Shown: in pieces, positions 23,660 to 35,895 of the stretch
Layout of the letters: the number at the start of each line of letters is the position of its first letter
How positions within the stretch are numbered: position 1 is the first letter of the stretch
Assembly: GCF_001043175.1 (NCBI RefSeq)
Contig: NZ_CP011494.1
Location: forward strand, 682,001-746,000
DNA from: Marinobacter psychrophilus
Lineage (GTDB): Bacteria > Pseudomonadota > Gammaproteobacteria > Pseudomonadales > Oleiphilaceae
Direction of reading: 5' to 3'
Length of the DNA: 64,000 nt
Program-made: the position numbers and the translations under genes
The notes under the pieces: generated by a model
Databases searched by the model: none
Seen by the model: the letters and a program-made list of their open reading frames with translations, nothing else
What the model was told of the DNA's origin: nothing

Positions 23660-24193
23660 ATGGCTAAGCGCTGGTACGTGGTACATGCGTATTCTGGCTT
23701 CGAAAAGCATGTAATGCGCACCCTGAAGGAGCGCATTGCTCTTAACGGACTGGAAGAGCAGTTTGGCGAGATCCTGGTTCCGACCGAGGAAGTCGTCGAA
23801 ATGCGTGACGGCAAGAAGCGCAAAAGCGAACGCAAATTCTATCCCGGATACGTATTGGTCCAGATGGAACTTGAAGACGCAACATGGCATCTTGTGAAGA
23901 ATACGCCGCGTGTTCTTGGATTTATTGGCGGTACGAAAGAAAAGCCGGCACCTATTACGGAAAAAGAAGCCGACGCGATTTTACGTCGTCTTGAAAGCGG
24001 TGCTGATAAGCCCAAGCCGAAAACTCTGTTTGAGCCAGGCGAAGTTGTTCGTGTTGTTGAAGGTCCTTTTGCGGATTTCAACGGCGTTGTTGAGGAAGTT
24101 GATTACGACAAGAGTCGTGTCAAGGTTGCTGTATTAATCTTTGGCCGATCCACTCCGGTTGAACTGGAGTTTGGTCAGGTAGAAAAAGACTGA
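23660..24193 (+). CDS. nusG: Transcription termination/antitermination factor NusG
   Basis: Binds the RNA polymerase clamp and couples it to Rho or to the ribosome via S10. 177 residues (181 in E. coli). The N-terminal NGN domain begins [15 protein letters not shown]. The C-terminal KOW domain (about 124-177) carries [24 protein letters not shown]. It has a GGAG ribosome site. It is followed by an intrinsic terminator, which separates it from the L11 operon. Confidence 0.97.
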   Translation: MAKRWYVVHAYSGFEKHVMRTLKERIALNGLEEQFGEILVPTEEVVEMRDGKKRKSERKFYPGYVLVQMELEDATWHLVKNTPRVLGFIGGTKEKPAPITEKEADAILRRLESGADKPKPKTLFEPGEVVRVVEGPFADFNGVVEEVDYDKSRVKVAVLIFGRSTPVELEFGQVEKD

Positions 24194-24210
24194 TTTAGCA
24201 GCAATAAGAT

Positions 24211-24246
24211 AAAAGCTCGCGCGCCATGGCGTCGCGGGCTTTTTGT
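24211..24246 (+). terminator. Terminator after nusG
   Basis: Stem AGCTCGCG / CGCGGGCT (one G-T pair) with an inner self-complementary loop and a TTTTTG tail. Confidence 0.85.
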
Positions 24247-24295
24247 GTCTGCAAACGGGGAGCTGAGAGGCGTTTGAACCCATAGGAGAGTTACA

Positions 24296-24727
24296 ATGGC
24301 AAAGAAAATTGATGCCTATATCAAGCTACAGGTTGCTGCCGGCAAGGCCAATCCAAGCCCTCCCGTTGGCCCGGCTCTGGGTCAGCGCGGCGTAAATATC
24401 ATGGAATTCTGCAAGGCGTTTAACGCCAGGACGCAGGATATGGAACAGGGTCTTCCTATTCCTACCGTGATTACTGTATACAGCGATCGCAGCTTTACGT
24501 TCATCACTAAAACTCCGCCCGCGCCGGTACTGCTGCTCAAAGCGGCAGGCGTGAAAAGCGGTTCTGGTCGCCCGAACACCGATAAAGTTGGCAAAGTAAC
24601 TCGCGAACAGCTTGAAGAAATCGCGAAAATGAAAGAGCCGGACCTGACAGCCGCCACTATGGATGCTGCGATTCGGACCATTGCAGGTACAGCCCGCAGT
24701 ATGGGCCTGACCGTGGAGGGCCTGTAA
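24296..24727 (+). CDS. rplK: Ribosomal protein L11
   Basis: Part of the GTPase-associated centre of the 50S subunit, bound to the 1070 region of 23S, and needed for RelA stringent-response activation. 143 residues (142 in E. coli). The Pro-rich hinge [20 protein letters not shown] (residues 20-39) is typical. A strong TAGGAG ribosome site precedes it. rplA follows after 1 base, so the two are coupled; in E. coli L1 represses this pair. Confidence 0.98.
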   Translation: MAKKIDAYIKLQVAAGKANPSPPVGPALGQRGVNIMEFCKAFNARTQDMEQGLPIPTVITVYSDRSFTFITKTPPAPVLLLKAAGVKSGSGRPNTDKVGKVTREQLEEIAKMKEPDLTAATMDAAIRTIAGTARSMGLTVEGL

Positions 24728-24728
24728 C

Positions 24729-25427
24729 ATGGCAAAGCCAAGCAAGCGTCAAACGTTGATTCACGAAAAAATAGAAGCTGGCCGTGCATACTCTATGGAA
24801 GATGCGGTGGCCATTCTGGTTGAGTTGGGTCAGCACGTTAAGTTCAAAGAATCTGTAGACGTTGCCGTAAATCTGGGTGTAGATGCGCGTAAATCCGACC
24901 AGGTCGTCCGCAGCAGCACTGTTCTGCCGCACGGTACCGGTAAAACAGTTCGCGTTGCTGTATTCACCCAGGGCGCTAACGTTGAGAAAGCCAAAGAAGC
25001 CGGCGCCGATATTGTCGGTATGGATGATTTGGCCGATGAAATTAAAAAAGGCAACATGGATTTTGACGTGGTTATTGCCAGTCCTGACGCTATGCGCGTC
25101 GTGGGCCAGCTGGGTCAGATCCTGGGTCCCCGTGGCCTTATGCCAAACCCGAAAGTAGGTACCGTGACCCCCGACGTAGCTACAGCGGTTAAAAACGCTA
25201 AAGCAGGTCAGGTTCGTTACCGCACCGACAAAAACGGCATTATCCATTCTCCACTGGGTAATGTTGAGTTTTCTGCGAAGAACATTCAGGAAAACCTGGA
25301 AGCTCTGATTGCAGATTTGAAAAAGGCTAAGCCTTCATCGTCCAAAGGCGTGTATCTGAAGAAGATCACACTGTCTTCGACCATGGGGCCTGGCCTGACT
25401 ATTGATCAGAGCGCTCTGGATATCTAG
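24729..25427 (+). CDS. rplA: Ribosomal protein L1
   Basis: Forms the mobile L1 stalk that helps deacylated tRNA leave the E site. 232 residues (234 in E. coli). The signature region [18 protein letters not shown] and the C-terminal [19 protein letters not shown] are present. It is known in E. coli as translational repressor of its own mRNA. The 269-base gap after it is the rplJ leader. Confidence 0.98.
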   Translation: MAKPSKRQTLIHEKIEAGRAYSMEDAVAILVELGQHVKFKESVDVAVNLGVDARKSDQVVRSSTVLPHGTGKTVRVAVFTQGANVEKAKEAGADIVGMDDLADEIKKGNMDFDVVIASPDAMRVVGQLGQILGPRGLMPNPKVGTVTPDVATAVKNAKAGQVRYRTDKNGIIHSPLGNVEFSAKNIQENLEALIADLKKAKPSSSKGVYLKKITLSSTMGPGLTIDQSALDI

Positions 25428-25475
25428 GCGTCTGATCGATAGTTGCTTTGTAGTCTGGGCGGAAGCCAAGGCTGT

Positions 25476-25552
25476 CAAAGACCGCAGGCCCCCGAAGCTG
25501 CTTTTATGAAAGCGTCACAGGGGTTAAAGCAATACCTGCGCAGACGGTGTGA
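25476..25552 (+). promoter_or_regulatory. L10-type autoregulatory mRNA leader of rplJL
   Basis: Within the 25428-25696 leader, the element AGACCGCAGG near 25480 can pair through CCGCAGG with CCTGCG at 25535-25540, followed by CAGACGGTG. This arrangement matches the L10 leader of Gammaproteobacteria, where the L10-(L7/L12) complex binds and represses rplJL translation. The match was made by eye, not with a covariance model. Confidence 0.75.
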
Positions 25553-25696
25553 AGACGTTCTCTGAACCCAAACACCGTTAGGAGCCCGTAGAGAGTGGAT
25601 CGCAATCACTGCAGAAAGTAAGCAGGTTGGGAAGAAGCTTTCGAGGGCATAGATGGGTTTGCCGGGATTTTCCCGGCGAAATCGAGGAGAAATCCA

Positions 25697-26227
25697 GTGG
25701 CAATTAGACTCGAAGACAAGAAAGCGATCGTCGCTGAAGTCAACGAAACTGCCGGTGGTGCTCTGTCTGTCGTTCTGGCTGACTACCGTGGTGTCACCTC
25801 CGGTGATATGACGGCTCTGCGTGCAAGAGCTCGTGCTGAAAATGTCCATCTTCAGGTTGTTCGTAACAATCTGGCTAAGATCGCCATTCGCGGTACCGAA
25901 TTCGAGTGCATCGGCGAGGCCCTAGTCGGCCCGACTATTCTGGCTTTTTCAATGGAAGATCCAGGCGCCGCTGCGCGTCTGTTGAAAGATTTTGCCAAAG
26001 AGAAAGAAGCGTTCGAAATCAAAGGTCTTGCCGTTGGCGGAATTTTGATGGGCGCAGACCAGATCGACCGCCTTGCCAAGCTACCAACGCGTCACGAAGC
26101 GTTGACTATGCTGGCAGCGGTTACACAGGCACCAATCACCAAGCTCGCACGTACTTTGGTCGAAGTTCCAACCAAAGTTACTCGTGCAGTAGCGGCAGTT
26201 CGCGACCAGAAGCAAGAAGCTGCTTGA
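25697..26227 (+). CDS. rplJ: Ribosomal protein L10
   Basis: Base of the L7/L12 stalk; the N-terminal part binds 23S and L11, and the C-terminal helix holds L7/L12 dimers. 176 residues against 165 in E. coli; the extra residues are at the C-terminal end (about 165-176, [10 protein letters not shown]). GTG start with GGAGA ribosome site. It begins [17 protein letters not shown]. It follows an autoregulatory leader, and rplL starts 39 bases downstream. Confidence 0.97.
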   Translation: MAIRLEDKKAIVAEVNETAGGALSVVLADYRGVTSGDMTALRARARAENVHLQVVRNNLAKIAIRGTEFECIGEALVGPTILAFSMEDPGAAARLLKDFAKEKEAFEIKGLAVGGILMGADQIDRLAKLPTRHEALTMLAAVTQAPITKLARTLVEVPTKVTRAVAAVRDQKQEAA

Positions 26228-26266
26228 TTCTGTTGAACACCATTTTATTATTTTTCGGAGAAAGTC

Positions 26267-26638
26267 ATGGCTCTGTCCCACGAAGAGATTTTGAACGCAA
26301 TTGCTGAAATGAGCGTAATGGATGTAGTTGCTCTGGTTGAAGCAATGGAAGAGAAATTCGGCGTTTCTGCTGCCGCTGCTGTTGCCGCTGCACCTGCTGC
26401 CGCTGCCGCTGAAGTTGTTGAAGAGCAAACCGAGTTCGACGTAGTATTGACCGGAATCGGCGAAAAGAAAGTTAACGTCATCAAAGCCGTTCGCGAGCTG
26501 ACAGGCCTAGGCCTGAAAGAAGCGAAGGAAATGGTGGACGGCGCTCCTTCTACTATTAAGGAAGGCGCTAGCAAAGCCGAAGCCGAAGAAGCCAAGAAAA
26601 AGCTTGAGGATGCAGGCGCCTCTGTTGAGCTTAAGTAG
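26267..26638 (+). CDS. rplL: Ribosomal protein L7/L12
   Basis: Flexible stalk protein that recruits and activates translational GTPases. 123 residues (121 in E. coli). N-terminal dimerisation domain (1-33), Ala-rich hinge (about 36-52) and C-terminal factor-binding domain with [20 protein letters not shown]. It is preceded by TTCGGAG as ribosome site and followed by a strong hairpin before rpoB. Confidence 0.98.
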   Translation: MALSHEEILNAIAEMSVMDVVALVEAMEEKFGVSAAAAVAAAPAAAAAEVVEEQTEFDVVLTGIGEKKVNVIKAVRELTGLGLKEAKEMVDGAPSTIKEGASKAEAEEAKKKLEDAGASVELK

Positions 26639-26676
26639 TAGTCGGTTTCTGATCGGCGCCATGCATTAGCATGGTT

Positions 26677-26709
26677 AGGCTGGTGGCTTGTGAGCCACCA
26701 GCCTTTTTC
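26677..26709 (+). terminator. Attenuator between rplL and rpoB
   Basis: Perfect 12-bp stem AGGCTGGTGGCT / AGCCACCAGCCT with a 4-nt loop and TTTTT. In E. coli a partial terminator at the same place lowers rpoBC transcription relative to the ribosomal genes; the same role is inferred. The gap 26639-26879 holds nothing else recognisable. Confidence 0.88.
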
Positions 26710-26879
26710 TGTTGTATATGCTATAGAGTCTGAAAGCGGTTTTTGGTCGATTTTGAGCCATTCGGCCGTAATCAGGCTCACGTTCAAGACGGCGCGATAT
26801 GCCGAGCAAATTCGGCCCCGAAGCAGAACAATGGTTGCTTCTTGATATCAGGTATCAGATTTAACGCTGGGGAATGCAG

Positions 26880-29800
26880 ATGAGTTACTCCTACACTGAA
26901 AAAAAGCGGATCCGCAAAGACTTTAGTAAGTTGCCGTCCGTGATGGAAGTCCCCTATTTGCTGTCTATTCAGCTGGACTCGTTCCGAGACTTCCTTCAAA
27001 GCGAATCTGCTGCTGAAGATCGTCGGGAAACCGGTCTTCATGCGGCCTTCAAATCCGTATTTCCGATTGCCAGTTACTCTGGTAATGCCGCGCTTGAATA
27101 CGTGAGTTACCGTATAGGTGAGCCGGTTTTTGACGTCAAAGAATGTCAGCTTCGGGGCGTCACCTATGCTGCGCCTTTGCGCGTAAAAGTTCGCCTGATT
27201 ATTTATGACCGTGAATCGTCCAACAAGGCGATCAAGGACATCAAGGAACAGGAAGTCTACATGGGCGAAATGCCCCTGATGACTGAAAACGGTACCTTCG
27301 TTATCAATGGTACCGAGCGTGTTATCGTTTCCCAGTTGCATCGTTCACCTGGTGTATTCTTTGATCACGATAAGGGTAAGACCCACTCCTCCGGCAAGCT
27401 GTTGTATTCAGCCCGGGTGATTCCTTATCGGGGCTCCTGGTTGGACTTTGAGTTTGACCCGAAAGATGCCGTATTTGTGCGCATCGATCGTCGCCGTAAA
27501 CTGCCGGCGACCATCCTGCTGCGCTCGCTGGGCTACACCTCCGAGCAAATGCTGGCAATGTTTTTTGAAACCTCGAAGTTCCACATTGGCGCAGAAACGT
27601 GCAAGCTCGAACTGGTGCCAAGCCGTCTTCGTGGCGATATCGCAACTTTTGATATCAAGGATAATGACGGTAATGTGATTGCTGAAGAAGGCCGCCGTAT
27701 TACCGCGCGCCATATTAAGCAGCTTGAAAAAGCCAATATCTCTGTTCTGGAAGTGCCGACCGAATATCTGTATGGCCGAGTTTTAGCCAAAGACATGATC
27801 GACACTAAAACCGGGGAAATGCTGGTTGAGTGTAACTCGGAGCTGACCGCAGAGCTGATCACCACCATTCTGGACGCCGGCGTTACGGATATTGAAACGC
27901 TGTACACCAACGATCTGGATTGTGGTCCGTTCATGTCGGACACCTTGCGCAACGATCCTAGCCGCACACCGCTGGAAGCATTGGTAGAGATTTACCGGAT
28001 GATGCGCCCCGGAGAGCCGCCCACGAAAGAGTCGGCGGAAAATCTGTTCAATAATTTGTTCTTCTCTGAAGAGCGTTACGACCTGTCTGCAGTCGGTCGT
28101 ATGAAGTTGAACCGTCGTTTGCGCCGCGATGAAAGCACCGGTGAGAGCATTCTGACCCACGCCGATATTATCGACGTGCTGAAGACGCTGATTGACATCC
28201 GTAACGGTCAAGGCCAAGTAGACGACATCGATAACCTGGGTAACCGCCGTGTGCGTTGTGTCGGCGAGATGGCCGAAAATCAGTTCCGTGTTGGTTTGGT
28301 GCGTGTAGAGCGCGCCGTGCGTGAGCGTCTGAGCCTGGCAGAAAGTGAAGGCCTGATGCCTCAGGATCTGATCAACGCCAAGCCAGTTGCGGCGGCGGTG
28401 AAGGAGTTCTTTGGCTCCAGCCAGCTGTCCCAGTTTATGGATCAGAACAACCCGCTGTCAGAAGTGACTCACAAGCGCCGCATTTCTGCGCTTGGGCCAG
28501 GCGGTCTGACCCGTGAGCGCGCAGGCTTTGAGGTTCGCGACGTACACCCGACCCATTACGGCCGCGTGTGTCCGATCGAGACACCGGAAGGCCCAAACAT
28601 CGGCCTGATCAATTCTTTGGCGACTTTTGCCCGTGCCAACTCGTACGGCTTTTTAGAAAGCCCGTACCGGAAAGTATCCGATGGCTTGGTCACCGACGAG
28701 CTGGTGTATCTGTCTGCTATTGAAGAAAGCAACTACGTTATCGCCCAGGCTAGTGCAGAGATGGACGACGGCAATCGTCTGGTTGAGGAGTTGGTGACCG
28801 TTCGTCACCAAAACGAAACCACGGTTATGCCACCGGAAGCGGTTAACTTTATGGACGTGTCACCGCGTCAGGTTGTTTCCGTAGCCGCGTCGCTAATTCC
28901 GTTCCTCGAGCACGATGATGCTAACCGCGCTCTGATGGGTGCGAACATGCAGCGCCAAGCTGTACCTACGTTGCGTGCACAGGTGCCTTTAGTGGGCACC
29001 GGTGTTGAACGTATCGTGGCTCAGGATTCCGGCGTGTGCGTAACTGCTCGTCGTGGCGGCGAAATTGAAAGCGTAGACGCCGCACGAATCGTAGTGCGGG
29101 TAAACAACGAAGAGACCGAAGCTGGTGACGCTGGTGTGGATATCTATAACCTCACCAAATACACCCGCTCGAACCAGAACACCTGTATTAACCAGCGCTC
29201 GATTGTGCGTCAGGGCGATGTCATTGCTCGTGGTGACATACTGGCCGACGGTCCATCGGTAGATCTTGGTGAGTTGGCGTTGGGTCAGAACATGCGTATC
29301 GCGTTCATGCCCTGGAACGGTTACAACTTCGAGGATTCCATCCTTATCTCTGAAAAAGTGGTGCAGGAAGATCGCCTGACCACGATCCATATTCAGGAAC
29401 TGACCTGTGTGGCACGGGATACCAAGTTGGGTAGCGAAGAAATTACGGCTGACATCCCGAACGTGGGTGAGAGCGCGCTGTCCAAGCTGGATGAGTCCGG
29501 TATTGTCTATATTGGCGCGGAAGTTAGCGCCGGAGATATTCTGGTCGGTAAGGTAACACCGAAAGGTGAAACCCAGTTGACGCCGGAGGAAAAGCTCCTA
29601 AGAGCTATCTTCGGTGAGAAGGCGTCCGATGTAAAAGACACCTCCTCCCGCGTGCCGACAGGCACCCGTGGTACGATTATCGATGTGCAGGTATTCACCC
29701 GTGACGGCATCGAAAAGGACCAGCGAGCGCAAGTGATTGAAAAGCAGCAGCTGGACAAGTACCGCAAAGATTTGAAGGACGAGTATCGCATTGTTGAAGG

Positions 29801-30956
29801 TGCCACCTATGAGCGCTTGCTGAACGCCCTTGAGGGTCAGGAAGTGATCAGTAGCCCAGGCCTGAAAAAAGGTAGCAAGCTGGAAGCAGATTACTTGTTG
29901 AATCTGCCGCGTCCGGAATGGTTCAAATTACGCATGAAAGGCGACGATTTGAATGAGTTGCTGGAGAAATCCGAGCAGGGCCTGGAAGAGCGCAAGAAAG
30001 ATCACGAAGCGCGTTTTGACGACAAGAAAGGTAAGTTGCAGCAGGGCGATGATCTGGCGCCAGGCGTTCAGAAAATCGTCAAGGTGTACCTGGCTATCAA
30101 GCGCAGCATCCAGCCAGGTGACAAGATGGCGGGTCGTCACGGTAACAAGGGTGTAATTTCGGCGGTCAAGCCGATTGAAGATATGCCGTACGACGAGTTC
30201 GGCAACACTGTTGATATCGTTCTGAACCCTCTGGGTGTGCCTTCGCGCATGAACGTAGGGCAGGTTCTGGAAACCCACTTGGGTGCCGCAGCCAAAGGTC
30301 TAGGCGAGCGTATCAGTCGTATGCTGGATGAGCAGCGCAAGGTTGCTGAGCTTCGTAAGCTGCTGGATGAGATTTACAACCATTCAGCCGAGGTAACACA
30401 GGTAGATCTGGATTCCTTGAACGATCGGGAAATCCTCGACTTGTGTAACAACCTTCGCGGTGGTGTGCCAATGGCTACGCCGGTATTTGACGGCGCTCAA
30501 GAAGCTGAAGTCAAACACATGCTTGAGCTGGCCGGCCTTAGCACAACCGGTCAGACCCGCTTGTTCGATGGTCGTACCGGTGATGCCTTCGATCGTCCGA
30601 TCACAGTAGGGTATATGTATATCCTCAAGTTGAACCACTTGATCGATGATAAAATGCACGCTCGTTCCACTGGTTCGTACAGTCTGGTTACCCAGCAGCC
30701 GCTGGGTGGTAAGGCACAGTTCGGTGGTCAGCGCTTTGGCGAGATGGAAGTGTGGGCTCTGGAAGCCTACGGTGCAGCGTATACACTACAGGAAATGCTT
30801 ACCGTCAAGTCTGATGATGTAAACGGTCGGACCAGAATGTACAAGAACATTGTTGATGGCGATCATCGTATGGAACCGGGCATGCCCGAATCCTTCAACG
30901 TTCTTGTCAAAGAAATTCGCTCGTTGGGTATCGACATCGAGCTGGAATCCGATTGA
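26880..30956 (+). CDS. rpoB: RNA polymerase subunit beta
   Basis: 1358 residues (1342 in E. coli). The start ATG at 26880 gives [15 protein letters not shown], matching the family, and has GGGGAA 6 bases upstream; an ATG at 26874 is in frame but less likely. The rifampicin cluster is wild type ([20 protein letters not shown] then ISALGPGG, near 28420-28500). The active-site region [15 protein letters not shown] lies near 30117. The C-terminal [20 protein letters not shown] docks on beta'. Confidence 0.98.
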   Translation: MSYSYTEKKRIRKDFSKLPSVMEVPYLLSIQLDSFRDFLQSESAAEDRRETGLHAAFKSVFPIASYSGNAALEYVSYRIGEPVFDVKECQLRGVTYAAPLRVKVRLIIYDRESSNKAIKDIKEQEVYMGEMPLMTENGTFVINGTERVIVSQLHRSPGVFFDHDKGKTHSSGKLLYSARVIPYRGSWLDFEFDPKDAVFVRIDRRRKLPATILLRSLGYTSEQMLAMFFETSKFHIGAETCKLELVPSRLRGDIATFDIKDNDGNVIAEEGRRITARHIKQLEKANISVLEVPTEYLYGRVLAKDMIDTKTGEMLVECNSELTAELITTILDAGVTDIETLYTNDLDCGPFMSDTLRNDPSRTPLEALVEIYRMMRPGEPPTKESAENLFNNLFFSEERYDLSAVGRMKLNRRLRRDESTGESILTHADIIDVLKTLIDIRNGQGQVDDIDNLGNRRVRCVGEMAENQFRVGLVRVERAVRERLSLAESEGLMPQDLINAKPVAAAVKEFFGSSQLSQFMDQNNPLSEVTHKRRISALGPGGLTRERAGFEVRDVHPTHYGRVCPIETPEGPNIGLINSLATFARANSYGFLESPYRKVSDGLVTDELVYLSAIEESNYVIAQASAEMDDGNRLVEELVTVRHQNETTVMPPEAVNFMDVSPRQVVSVAASLIPFLEHDDANRALMGANMQRQAVPTLRAQVPLVGTGVERIVAQDSGVCVTARRGGEIESVDAARIVVRVNNEETEAGDAGVDIYNLTKYTRSNQNTCINQRSIVRQGDVIARGDILADGPSVDLGELALGQNMRIAFMPWNGYNFEDSILISEKVVQEDRLTTIHIQELTCVARDTKLGSEEITADIPNVGESALSKLDESGIVYIGAEVSAGDILVGKVTPKGETQLTPEEKLLRAIFGEKASDVKDTSSRVPTGTRGTIIDVQVFTRDGIEKDQRAQVIEKQQLDKYRKDLKDEYRIVEGATYERLLNALEGQEVISSPGLKKGSKLEADYLLNLPRPEWFKLRMKGDDLNELLEKSEQGLEERKKDHEARFDDKKGKLQQGDDLAPGVQKIVKVYLAIKRSIQPGDKMAGRHGNKGVISAVKPIEDMPYDEFGNTVDIVLNPLGVPSRMNVGQVLETHLGAAAKGLGERISRMLDEQRKVAELRKLLDEIYNHSAEVTQVDLDSLNDREILDLCNNLRGGVPMATPVFDGAQEAEVKHMLELAGLSTTGQTRLFDGRTGDAFDRPITVGYMYILKLNHLIDDKMHARSTGSYSLVTQQPLGGKAQFGGQRFGEMEVWALEAYGAAYTLQEMLTVKSDDVNGRTRMYKNIVDGDHRMEPGMPESFNVLVKEIRSLGIDIELESD

Positions 30957-31032
30957 GCCGAATTGTTTTTGGCAGCGTGAGCGGGCACCAGCGGTGCCCG
31001 CCCGAGATTAACGCCATCCGGAGCTTTTACTG

Positions 31033-34000
31033 ATGAAAGATTTATTGAATCTTCTGAAGAGCCAGAATCAGAGCAAGGAATTTGATGCCATCCGCATTGG
31101 CCTGGCATCACCTGACATGATCCGTTCTTGGTCCTTCGGTGAAGTGAAAAAGCCTGAAACGATCAACTACCGTACGTTCAAACCAGAGCGTGACGGTTTG
31201 TTCTGTGCCAAGATTTTTGGCCCGATCAAAGACTATGAGTGCCTGTGCGGAAAGTACAAGCGCTTGAAGCACCGTGGTGTTATCTGCGAAAAGTGTGGCG
31301 TGGAAGTGGCTTTGGCCAGTGTCCGCCGCGATCGCATGGGTCACATCGAGCTGGCCAGCCCGGTAGCTCACATCTGGTTTCTTAAGTCGCTGCCGTCACG
31401 CATTGGTTTGATGCTGGATATGACTCTGCGCGATATAGAGCGGGTGTTGTATTTCGAATCCTTCATTGTGATCGAGCCAGGCATGACCACGCTGGAGCGC
31501 GGTCAGCTACTGAACGACGAGCAGTATTTCGAAGCTCTGGAAGAGTTTGGTGATGAATTCGACGCTCGCATGGGCGCCGAGGCGATCAAAGAACTTCTGC
31601 AAGCCATTGACCTGCAGGAAGAAGTTGATCGTCTGCGTGAAGAAATTCCGCAGACCAACTCGGAAACCAAGATCAAGAAATTCAGCAAGCGTCTGAAAAT
31701 TCTTGAGGCGTTTCTGTTCTCCGGCAACAAGCCGGGCGACATGGTGATGACCGTTCTGCCGGTTCTTCCGCCAGATCTGCGTCCATTGGTACCGTTGGAT
31801 GGTGGTCGCTTTGCGACTTCTGACCTGAACGATCTGTACCGTCGGGTGATCAACCGTAACAATCGTCTGAAACGCCTGTTGGAGCTAAACGCTCCCGACA
31901 TTATTGTGCGTAACGAAAAACGTATGTTGCAGGAAGCAGTAGACGCGTTGCTGGACAACGGACGCCGTGGACGCGCCATTACTGGCACTAACAAGCGTCC
32001 ACTGAAATCTCTTGCCGATATGATCAAAGGCAAGCAAGGTCGTTTCCGTCAGAACTTGCTGGGTAAGCGAGTCGACTACTCGGGCCGTTCGGTCATCGTA
32101 GTCGGTCCGTACCTGCGCCTGCACCAGTGCGGTTTGCCTAAGAAGATGGCGTTGGAGTTGTTCAAGCCGTTTATCTTTTCCAAACTTGAGCATCGTGGCC
32201 TGGCCACCACCATCAAAGCGGCCAAGAAAATGGTCGAGCGAGAAGAGGGTGTGGTTTGGGATATTCTGGACGAAGTCATCCGGGAACACCCGATCATGCT
32301 GAACCGTGCGCCTACGCTGCACCGTTTAGGTATTCAGGCGTTCGAACCGGTACTGATTGAAGGTAAGGCTATCCAGCTGCATCCGTTGGTGTGTGCTGCC
32401 TACAACGCCGACTTCGACGGGGACCAGATGGCGGTACACGTACCGCTGACTATCGAGGCCCAGCTGGAAGCGCGGGCGTTGATGATGTCCACCAATAACG
32501 TGCTATCACCGGCAAACGGCGAGCCTATCATTGTGCCGTCGCAAGACGTTGTGCTGGGTTTGTATTACATGACCCGCGAGCGCAAAAATGCGCTGGGACA
32601 GGGCATGGTGTTTGCTGATGTTAAAGAAGTACACCGCGCTTACGGTGCTGGCAAAGTACACTTGCAAGCCACAGTTAAAGTCCGGGTAAGGGAAGTGGCG
32701 ATCGCCGAAGACGGCAGCCGTAGCGAGAGTTATAACATCGTGGAAACCACGGTGGGTCGCGCGCTGTTGTTTGACATTGTGCCTGACGGCCTGTCTTACA
32801 GCTTGATCAACAAGCCGATGGTCAAGAAAGCAATCTCTAACCTGATCAACATCTGCTACCGCGATGCGGGTCTGAAAGAAACGGTTATTTTTGCTGACCA
32901 ATTGATGTACACCGGTTATCAGTACGCCACCGTATCCGGCATTTCGATTGGCTTTAATGACTTCGAAATTCCGCCAGAGAAGTACCAACTGGTTGAGGCT
33001 GCGACACAGGAAGTAAAAGATATTGAAAATCAGTACGCGTCCGGTCTGCTGACTCAGGGCGAAAAGTACAACAAGGTTATCGACATCTGGTCACGCGCAA
33101 ACGACAAGGTCTCTAAGGCCATGATGGAGCGCCTGTCCAAAGAAGCGGTTATGGGGCCTGACGGCAAGCCGCTGATGGATGAAAGCGGTGAGCCTGTCAT
33201 GCAGGAGTCTTTCAACTCCGTGTACATGATGGCCGATTCCGGCGCACGGGGTTCCGCGGCGCAGATTCGTCAGCTTGCAGGTATGCGTGGTTTGATGGCC
33301 AAGCCGGATGGTTCGATCATCGAAACGCCGATTACCGCTAACTTCCGTGAAGGTCTTAACGTACTGCAGTACTTTATCTCCACTCACGGTGCTCGTAAGG
33401 GCTTGGCAGATACCGCTCTGAAGACTGCAAACTCTGGTTACCTGACCCGCCGTCTGGTGGATGTGTCTCAGGACCTGGTGGTTACCGAAGTAGATTGCGG
33501 AACCAGCGAAGGTCTGCTGATGATACCTCACATCGAAGGCGGTGACGTTGTTGTGCCTTTGGGTGCGCGGGTACTGGGCCGGGTAACGGCACGTGATGTG
33601 TTTACTCCGACCGACAAAGACAATGCCATTATTATGGCCGGTACTTTGTTGGATGAGAAAGCCATTGAAGCAATTGAAGGTGCGGGTGTCGACGAAGTGT
33701 GGGTACGCTCTGCAATTACCTGTAATACCCGACACGGCATCTGTTCCAAATGTTATGGACGTGATCTGGCCCGTGGTCATCAGGTCAACGTAGGCGAAGC
33801 TGTTGGTGTTATCGCAGCCCAGTCTATTGGTGAGCCAGGTACCCAGCTGACCATGCGTACCTTCCACATTGGTGGTGCGGCAAGCCGTGCTTCTGCGGTA
33901 GACAATATTCAGGTCAAGCACGGTGGTACTGTTCGCCTGCATAACCTGAAGTCGCTGGAAAAGAGCAACGGTTCGCTGGTGGTTATCTCTCGCTCCTCGG

Positions 34001-35247
34001 CGTTGGCGATTGCCGACGAACGGGGTCGTGAGCGCGAGTGGTACAAGCTGCCTTACGGCGCTGTGCTGTCGGTCAAAACCGGCGACGTGATTGAAGCTGG
34101 CGTTGTGGTGGCCAAATGGGACCCGCACACTCACCCGATCATCGCCGAGGCCGAAGGTACGGCCAAGTTCGTCAACATGGACCAGGGTATTACCGTGCGC
34201 ACCCAGACTGACGATCTTACCGGCCTGTCGACGATGGAAGTTATCGACCCGAAAGAGCGCCCGGCCGCTGGTAAGGACATTCGTCCCGCTATCCAGATGC
34301 TGGATGAGGCCGGCAACGACGTTGATCTGCCGACCGGAGGCGCGGCGATTTTCTTCCTGCCTGCCAATGCGTTGGTGACGATGGCGAACAGTGCGCGCAT
34401 CGAGCTGGGTGACGTGGTTGCACGTATTCCTCAGGAAAGCTCGAAGACCCGTGACATCACCGGTGGTCTGCCGCGGGTTGCCGATCTGTTTGAGGCCCGT
34501 CGTCCGAAAGAGTCGTCGATTCTTGCGGAAGTCAGCGGCACCGTGTCTTTTGGCAAGGAAACCAAAGGCAAGAAACGCCTGGTAATCACTCCGCGCGACG
34601 CCGATGTTTATGAAGTGCTGATTCCCAAGCATCGTCAGATGAACGTGTTTGAAGGTGAAACGGTCGAAAAAGGCGAGGTAATCTCGGACGGTCCGTCGAA
34701 CCCGCACGATATTCTGCGTCTGTTGGGTGTGGTTGAGTTGGCAAGGTACATTACCAACGAAATCCAAGATGTTTACCGTCTGCAGGGCGTGGTTATCAAC
34801 GACAAGCACATCGAAGTTATTGTGCGTCAGATGCTGCGCAAAGTTGAAATTACGGATCCGGGCGATACCCAGATGATTTCTGGCGATTCTGTCGAAATCA
34901 ACCGGGTACTGGAAGCCAACGAAGCGGCGAATGTCGCCGACATAGAACCGGCACGGTTCGAACGTCTGTTGTTGGGCATTACCAAAGCGTCGTTGGCAAC
35001 CGAATCGTTTATTTCTGCGGCTTCGTTCCAGGAAACCACACGGGTGCTCACCGAAGGTGCAGTCACTGGCAAACGTGACTACCTGCGTGGCCTGAAAGAA
35101 AACGTAGTGGTTGGTCGACTGATACCTGCAGGTACCGGTCTGGCGTATCACGCGGCACGTCGTCGCAAGCGCGAACTGGAACAGCAGGGCGTGACTGCGG
35201 CTGATGTTGAAGAAGCACTGAGCGCCGAACTCAACCGCGAAGGATGA
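31033..35247 (+). CDS. rpoC: RNA polymerase subunit beta'
   Basis: 1404 residues (1407 in E. coli). The N-terminal zinc site is Cys70, Cys72, Cys85, Cys88. The catalytic magnesium loop [10 protein letters not shown] has Asp460, Asp462 and Asp464, the same numbering as E. coli. A second zinc cluster occurs at CGTSEG...[13 protein letters not shown] near 33495-33760. It starts 76 bases after rpoB. The gap 35248-35409 contains the rpsL promoter and leader. Confidence 0.98.
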   Translation: MKDLLNLLKSQNQSKEFDAIRIGLASPDMIRSWSFGEVKKPETINYRTFKPERDGLFCAKIFGPIKDYECLCGKYKRLKHRGVICEKCGVEVALASVRRDRMGHIELASPVAHIWFLKSLPSRIGLMLDMTLRDIERVLYFESFIVIEPGMTTLERGQLLNDEQYFEALEEFGDEFDARMGAEAIKELLQAIDLQEEVDRLREEIPQTNSETKIKKFSKRLKILEAFLFSGNKPGDMVMTVLPVLPPDLRPLVPLDGGRFATSDLNDLYRRVINRNNRLKRLLELNAPDIIVRNEKRMLQEAVDALLDNGRRGRAITGTNKRPLKSLADMIKGKQGRFRQNLLGKRVDYSGRSVIVVGPYLRLHQCGLPKKMALELFKPFIFSKLEHRGLATTIKAAKKMVEREEGVVWDILDEVIREHPIMLNRAPTLHRLGIQAFEPVLIEGKAIQLHPLVCAAYNADFDGDQMAVHVPLTIEAQLEARALMMSTNNVLSPANGEPIIVPSQDVVLGLYYMTRERKNALGQGMVFADVKEVHRAYGAGKVHLQATVKVRVREVAIAEDGSRSESYNIVETTVGRALLFDIVPDGLSYSLINKPMVKKAISNLINICYRDAGLKETVIFADQLMYTGYQYATVSGISIGFNDFEIPPEKYQLVEAATQEVKDIENQYASGLLTQGEKYNKVIDIWSRANDKVSKAMMERLSKEAVMGPDGKPLMDESGEPVMQESFNSVYMMADSGARGSAAQIRQLAGMRGLMAKPDGSIIETPITANFREGLNVLQYFISTHGARKGLADTALKTANSGYLTRRLVDVSQDLVVTEVDCGTSEGLLMIPHIEGGDVVVPLGARVLGRVTARDVFTPTDKDNAIIMAGTLLDEKAIEAIEGAGVDEVWVRSAITCNTRHGICSKCYGRDLARGHQVNVGEAVGVIAAQSIGEPGTQLTMRTFHIGGAASRASAVDNIQVKHGGTVRLHNLKSLEKSNGSLVVISRSSALAIADERGREREWYKLPYGAVLSVKTGDVIEAGVVVAKWDPHTHPIIAEAEGTAKFVNMDQGITVRTQTDDLTGLSTMEVIDPKERPAAGKDIRPAIQMLDEAGNDVDLPTGGAAIFFLPANALVTMANSARIELGDVVARIPQESSKTRDITGGLPRVADLFEARRPKESSILAEVSGTVSFGKETKGKKRLVITPRDADVYEVLIPKHRQMNVFEGETVEKGEVISDGPSNPHDILRLLGVVELARYITNEIQDVYRLQGVVINDKHIEVIVRQMLRKVEITDPGDTQMISGDSVEINRVLEANEAANVADIEPARFERLLLGITKASLATESFISAASFQETTRVLTEGAVTGKRDYLRGLKENVVVGRLIPAGTGLAYHAARRRKRELEQQGVTAADVEEALSAELNREG

Positions 35248-35311
35248 GTCAAACGGCGGCCACCTAGGGGTAGTTACTCACACCTGGGTGGTTAAAAAGA
35301 GAACAGTCATC

Positions 35312-35340
35312 TTGACTGTCCGGGGGCGCGGGCTTAAACT
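35312..35340 (+). promoter_or_regulatory. str operon promoter
   Basis: TTGACT, 17-base spacer, TAAACT, about 70 bases before rpsL. A 6-bp hairpin ACAGTC / GACTGT (35303-35319) overlaps the -35. Confidence 0.65.
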
Positions 35341-35355
35341 TGCGTCCCCTAATTT

Positions 35356-35375
35356 TACCCCCTTCATTGGGGGTA
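35356..35375 (+). other. rpsL leader hairpin
   Basis: Perfect 7-bp stem TACCCCC / GGGGGTA with a 6-nt loop, in the 5' leader of rpsL. A short, imperfect T-run follows, so it could be a weak rpoC terminator or an attenuator. Confidence 0.6.
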
Positions 35376-35409
35376 GATTTCATTTATACGGTTTTTGGAG
35401 TTTGCTTAC

Positions 35410-35784
35410 ATGGCAACGATTAATCAGTTGGTGCGTAGGCCTCGTAAACGCAAGGTAGCCAAGAGCGATGTTCCTGCTCTTCAGGCATGTCCTCAGCGCC
35501 GTGGTGTGTGCACTCGTGTATACACCACAACGCCAAAGAAGCCGAACTCAGCGCTGCGTAAAGTGTGTCGTGTTCGTCTTACTAATGGCTTCGAGGTTTC
35601 CTCTTACATTGGTGGTGAAGGTCACAACCTTCAGGAGCACAGTGTTGTGCTAATCCGGGGTGGTCGAGTAAAAGATCTTCCTGGTGTGCGCTATCACACT
35701 GTTCGCGGAACACTGGACACCCAGGGTGTACAGAACCGTAAGCAGGGCCGCTCCAAGTACGGTACAAAACGACCCAAATCCTGA
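35410..35784 (+). CDS. rpsL: Ribosomal protein S12
   Basis: Decoding-centre protein. 124 residues from the ATG at 35410, exactly the E. coli length; a frame extension to 35395 is not supported. Lys43 ([13 protein letters not shown]) and Lys88 ([13 protein letters not shown]), the positions altered in streptomycin resistance, are wild type. GGAG lies 9 bases upstream. First gene of the str operon. Confidence 0.98.
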   Translation: MATINQLVRRPRKRKVAKSDVPALQACPQRRGVCTRVYTTTPKKPNSALRKVCRVRLTNGFEVSSYIGGEGHNLQEHSVVLIRGGRVKDLPGVRYHTVRGTLDTQGVQNRKQGRSKYGTKRPKS

Positions 35785-35895
35785 TCTTAGATCGGGTGTC
35801 TTTTATCGTTGCTTGTTAGAACGATGAGAGTAAGGCTGAGTAGCTGATGCTATCTCAGGGGTTCCTGAAGACCTTTTGACATTAAGGGCTTATCG

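Noticed and set aside
33091..35151. 686-codon open frame on the minus strand opposite rpoC
   Set aside because: It is a shadow of the rpoC codon bias; the product has no recognisable motif and is full of His/Arg/Gln runs typical of antisense frames. Similar long antisense frames at 43403-44479 and 47381-48478 lie opposite ribosomal protein genes and were rejected for the same reason.
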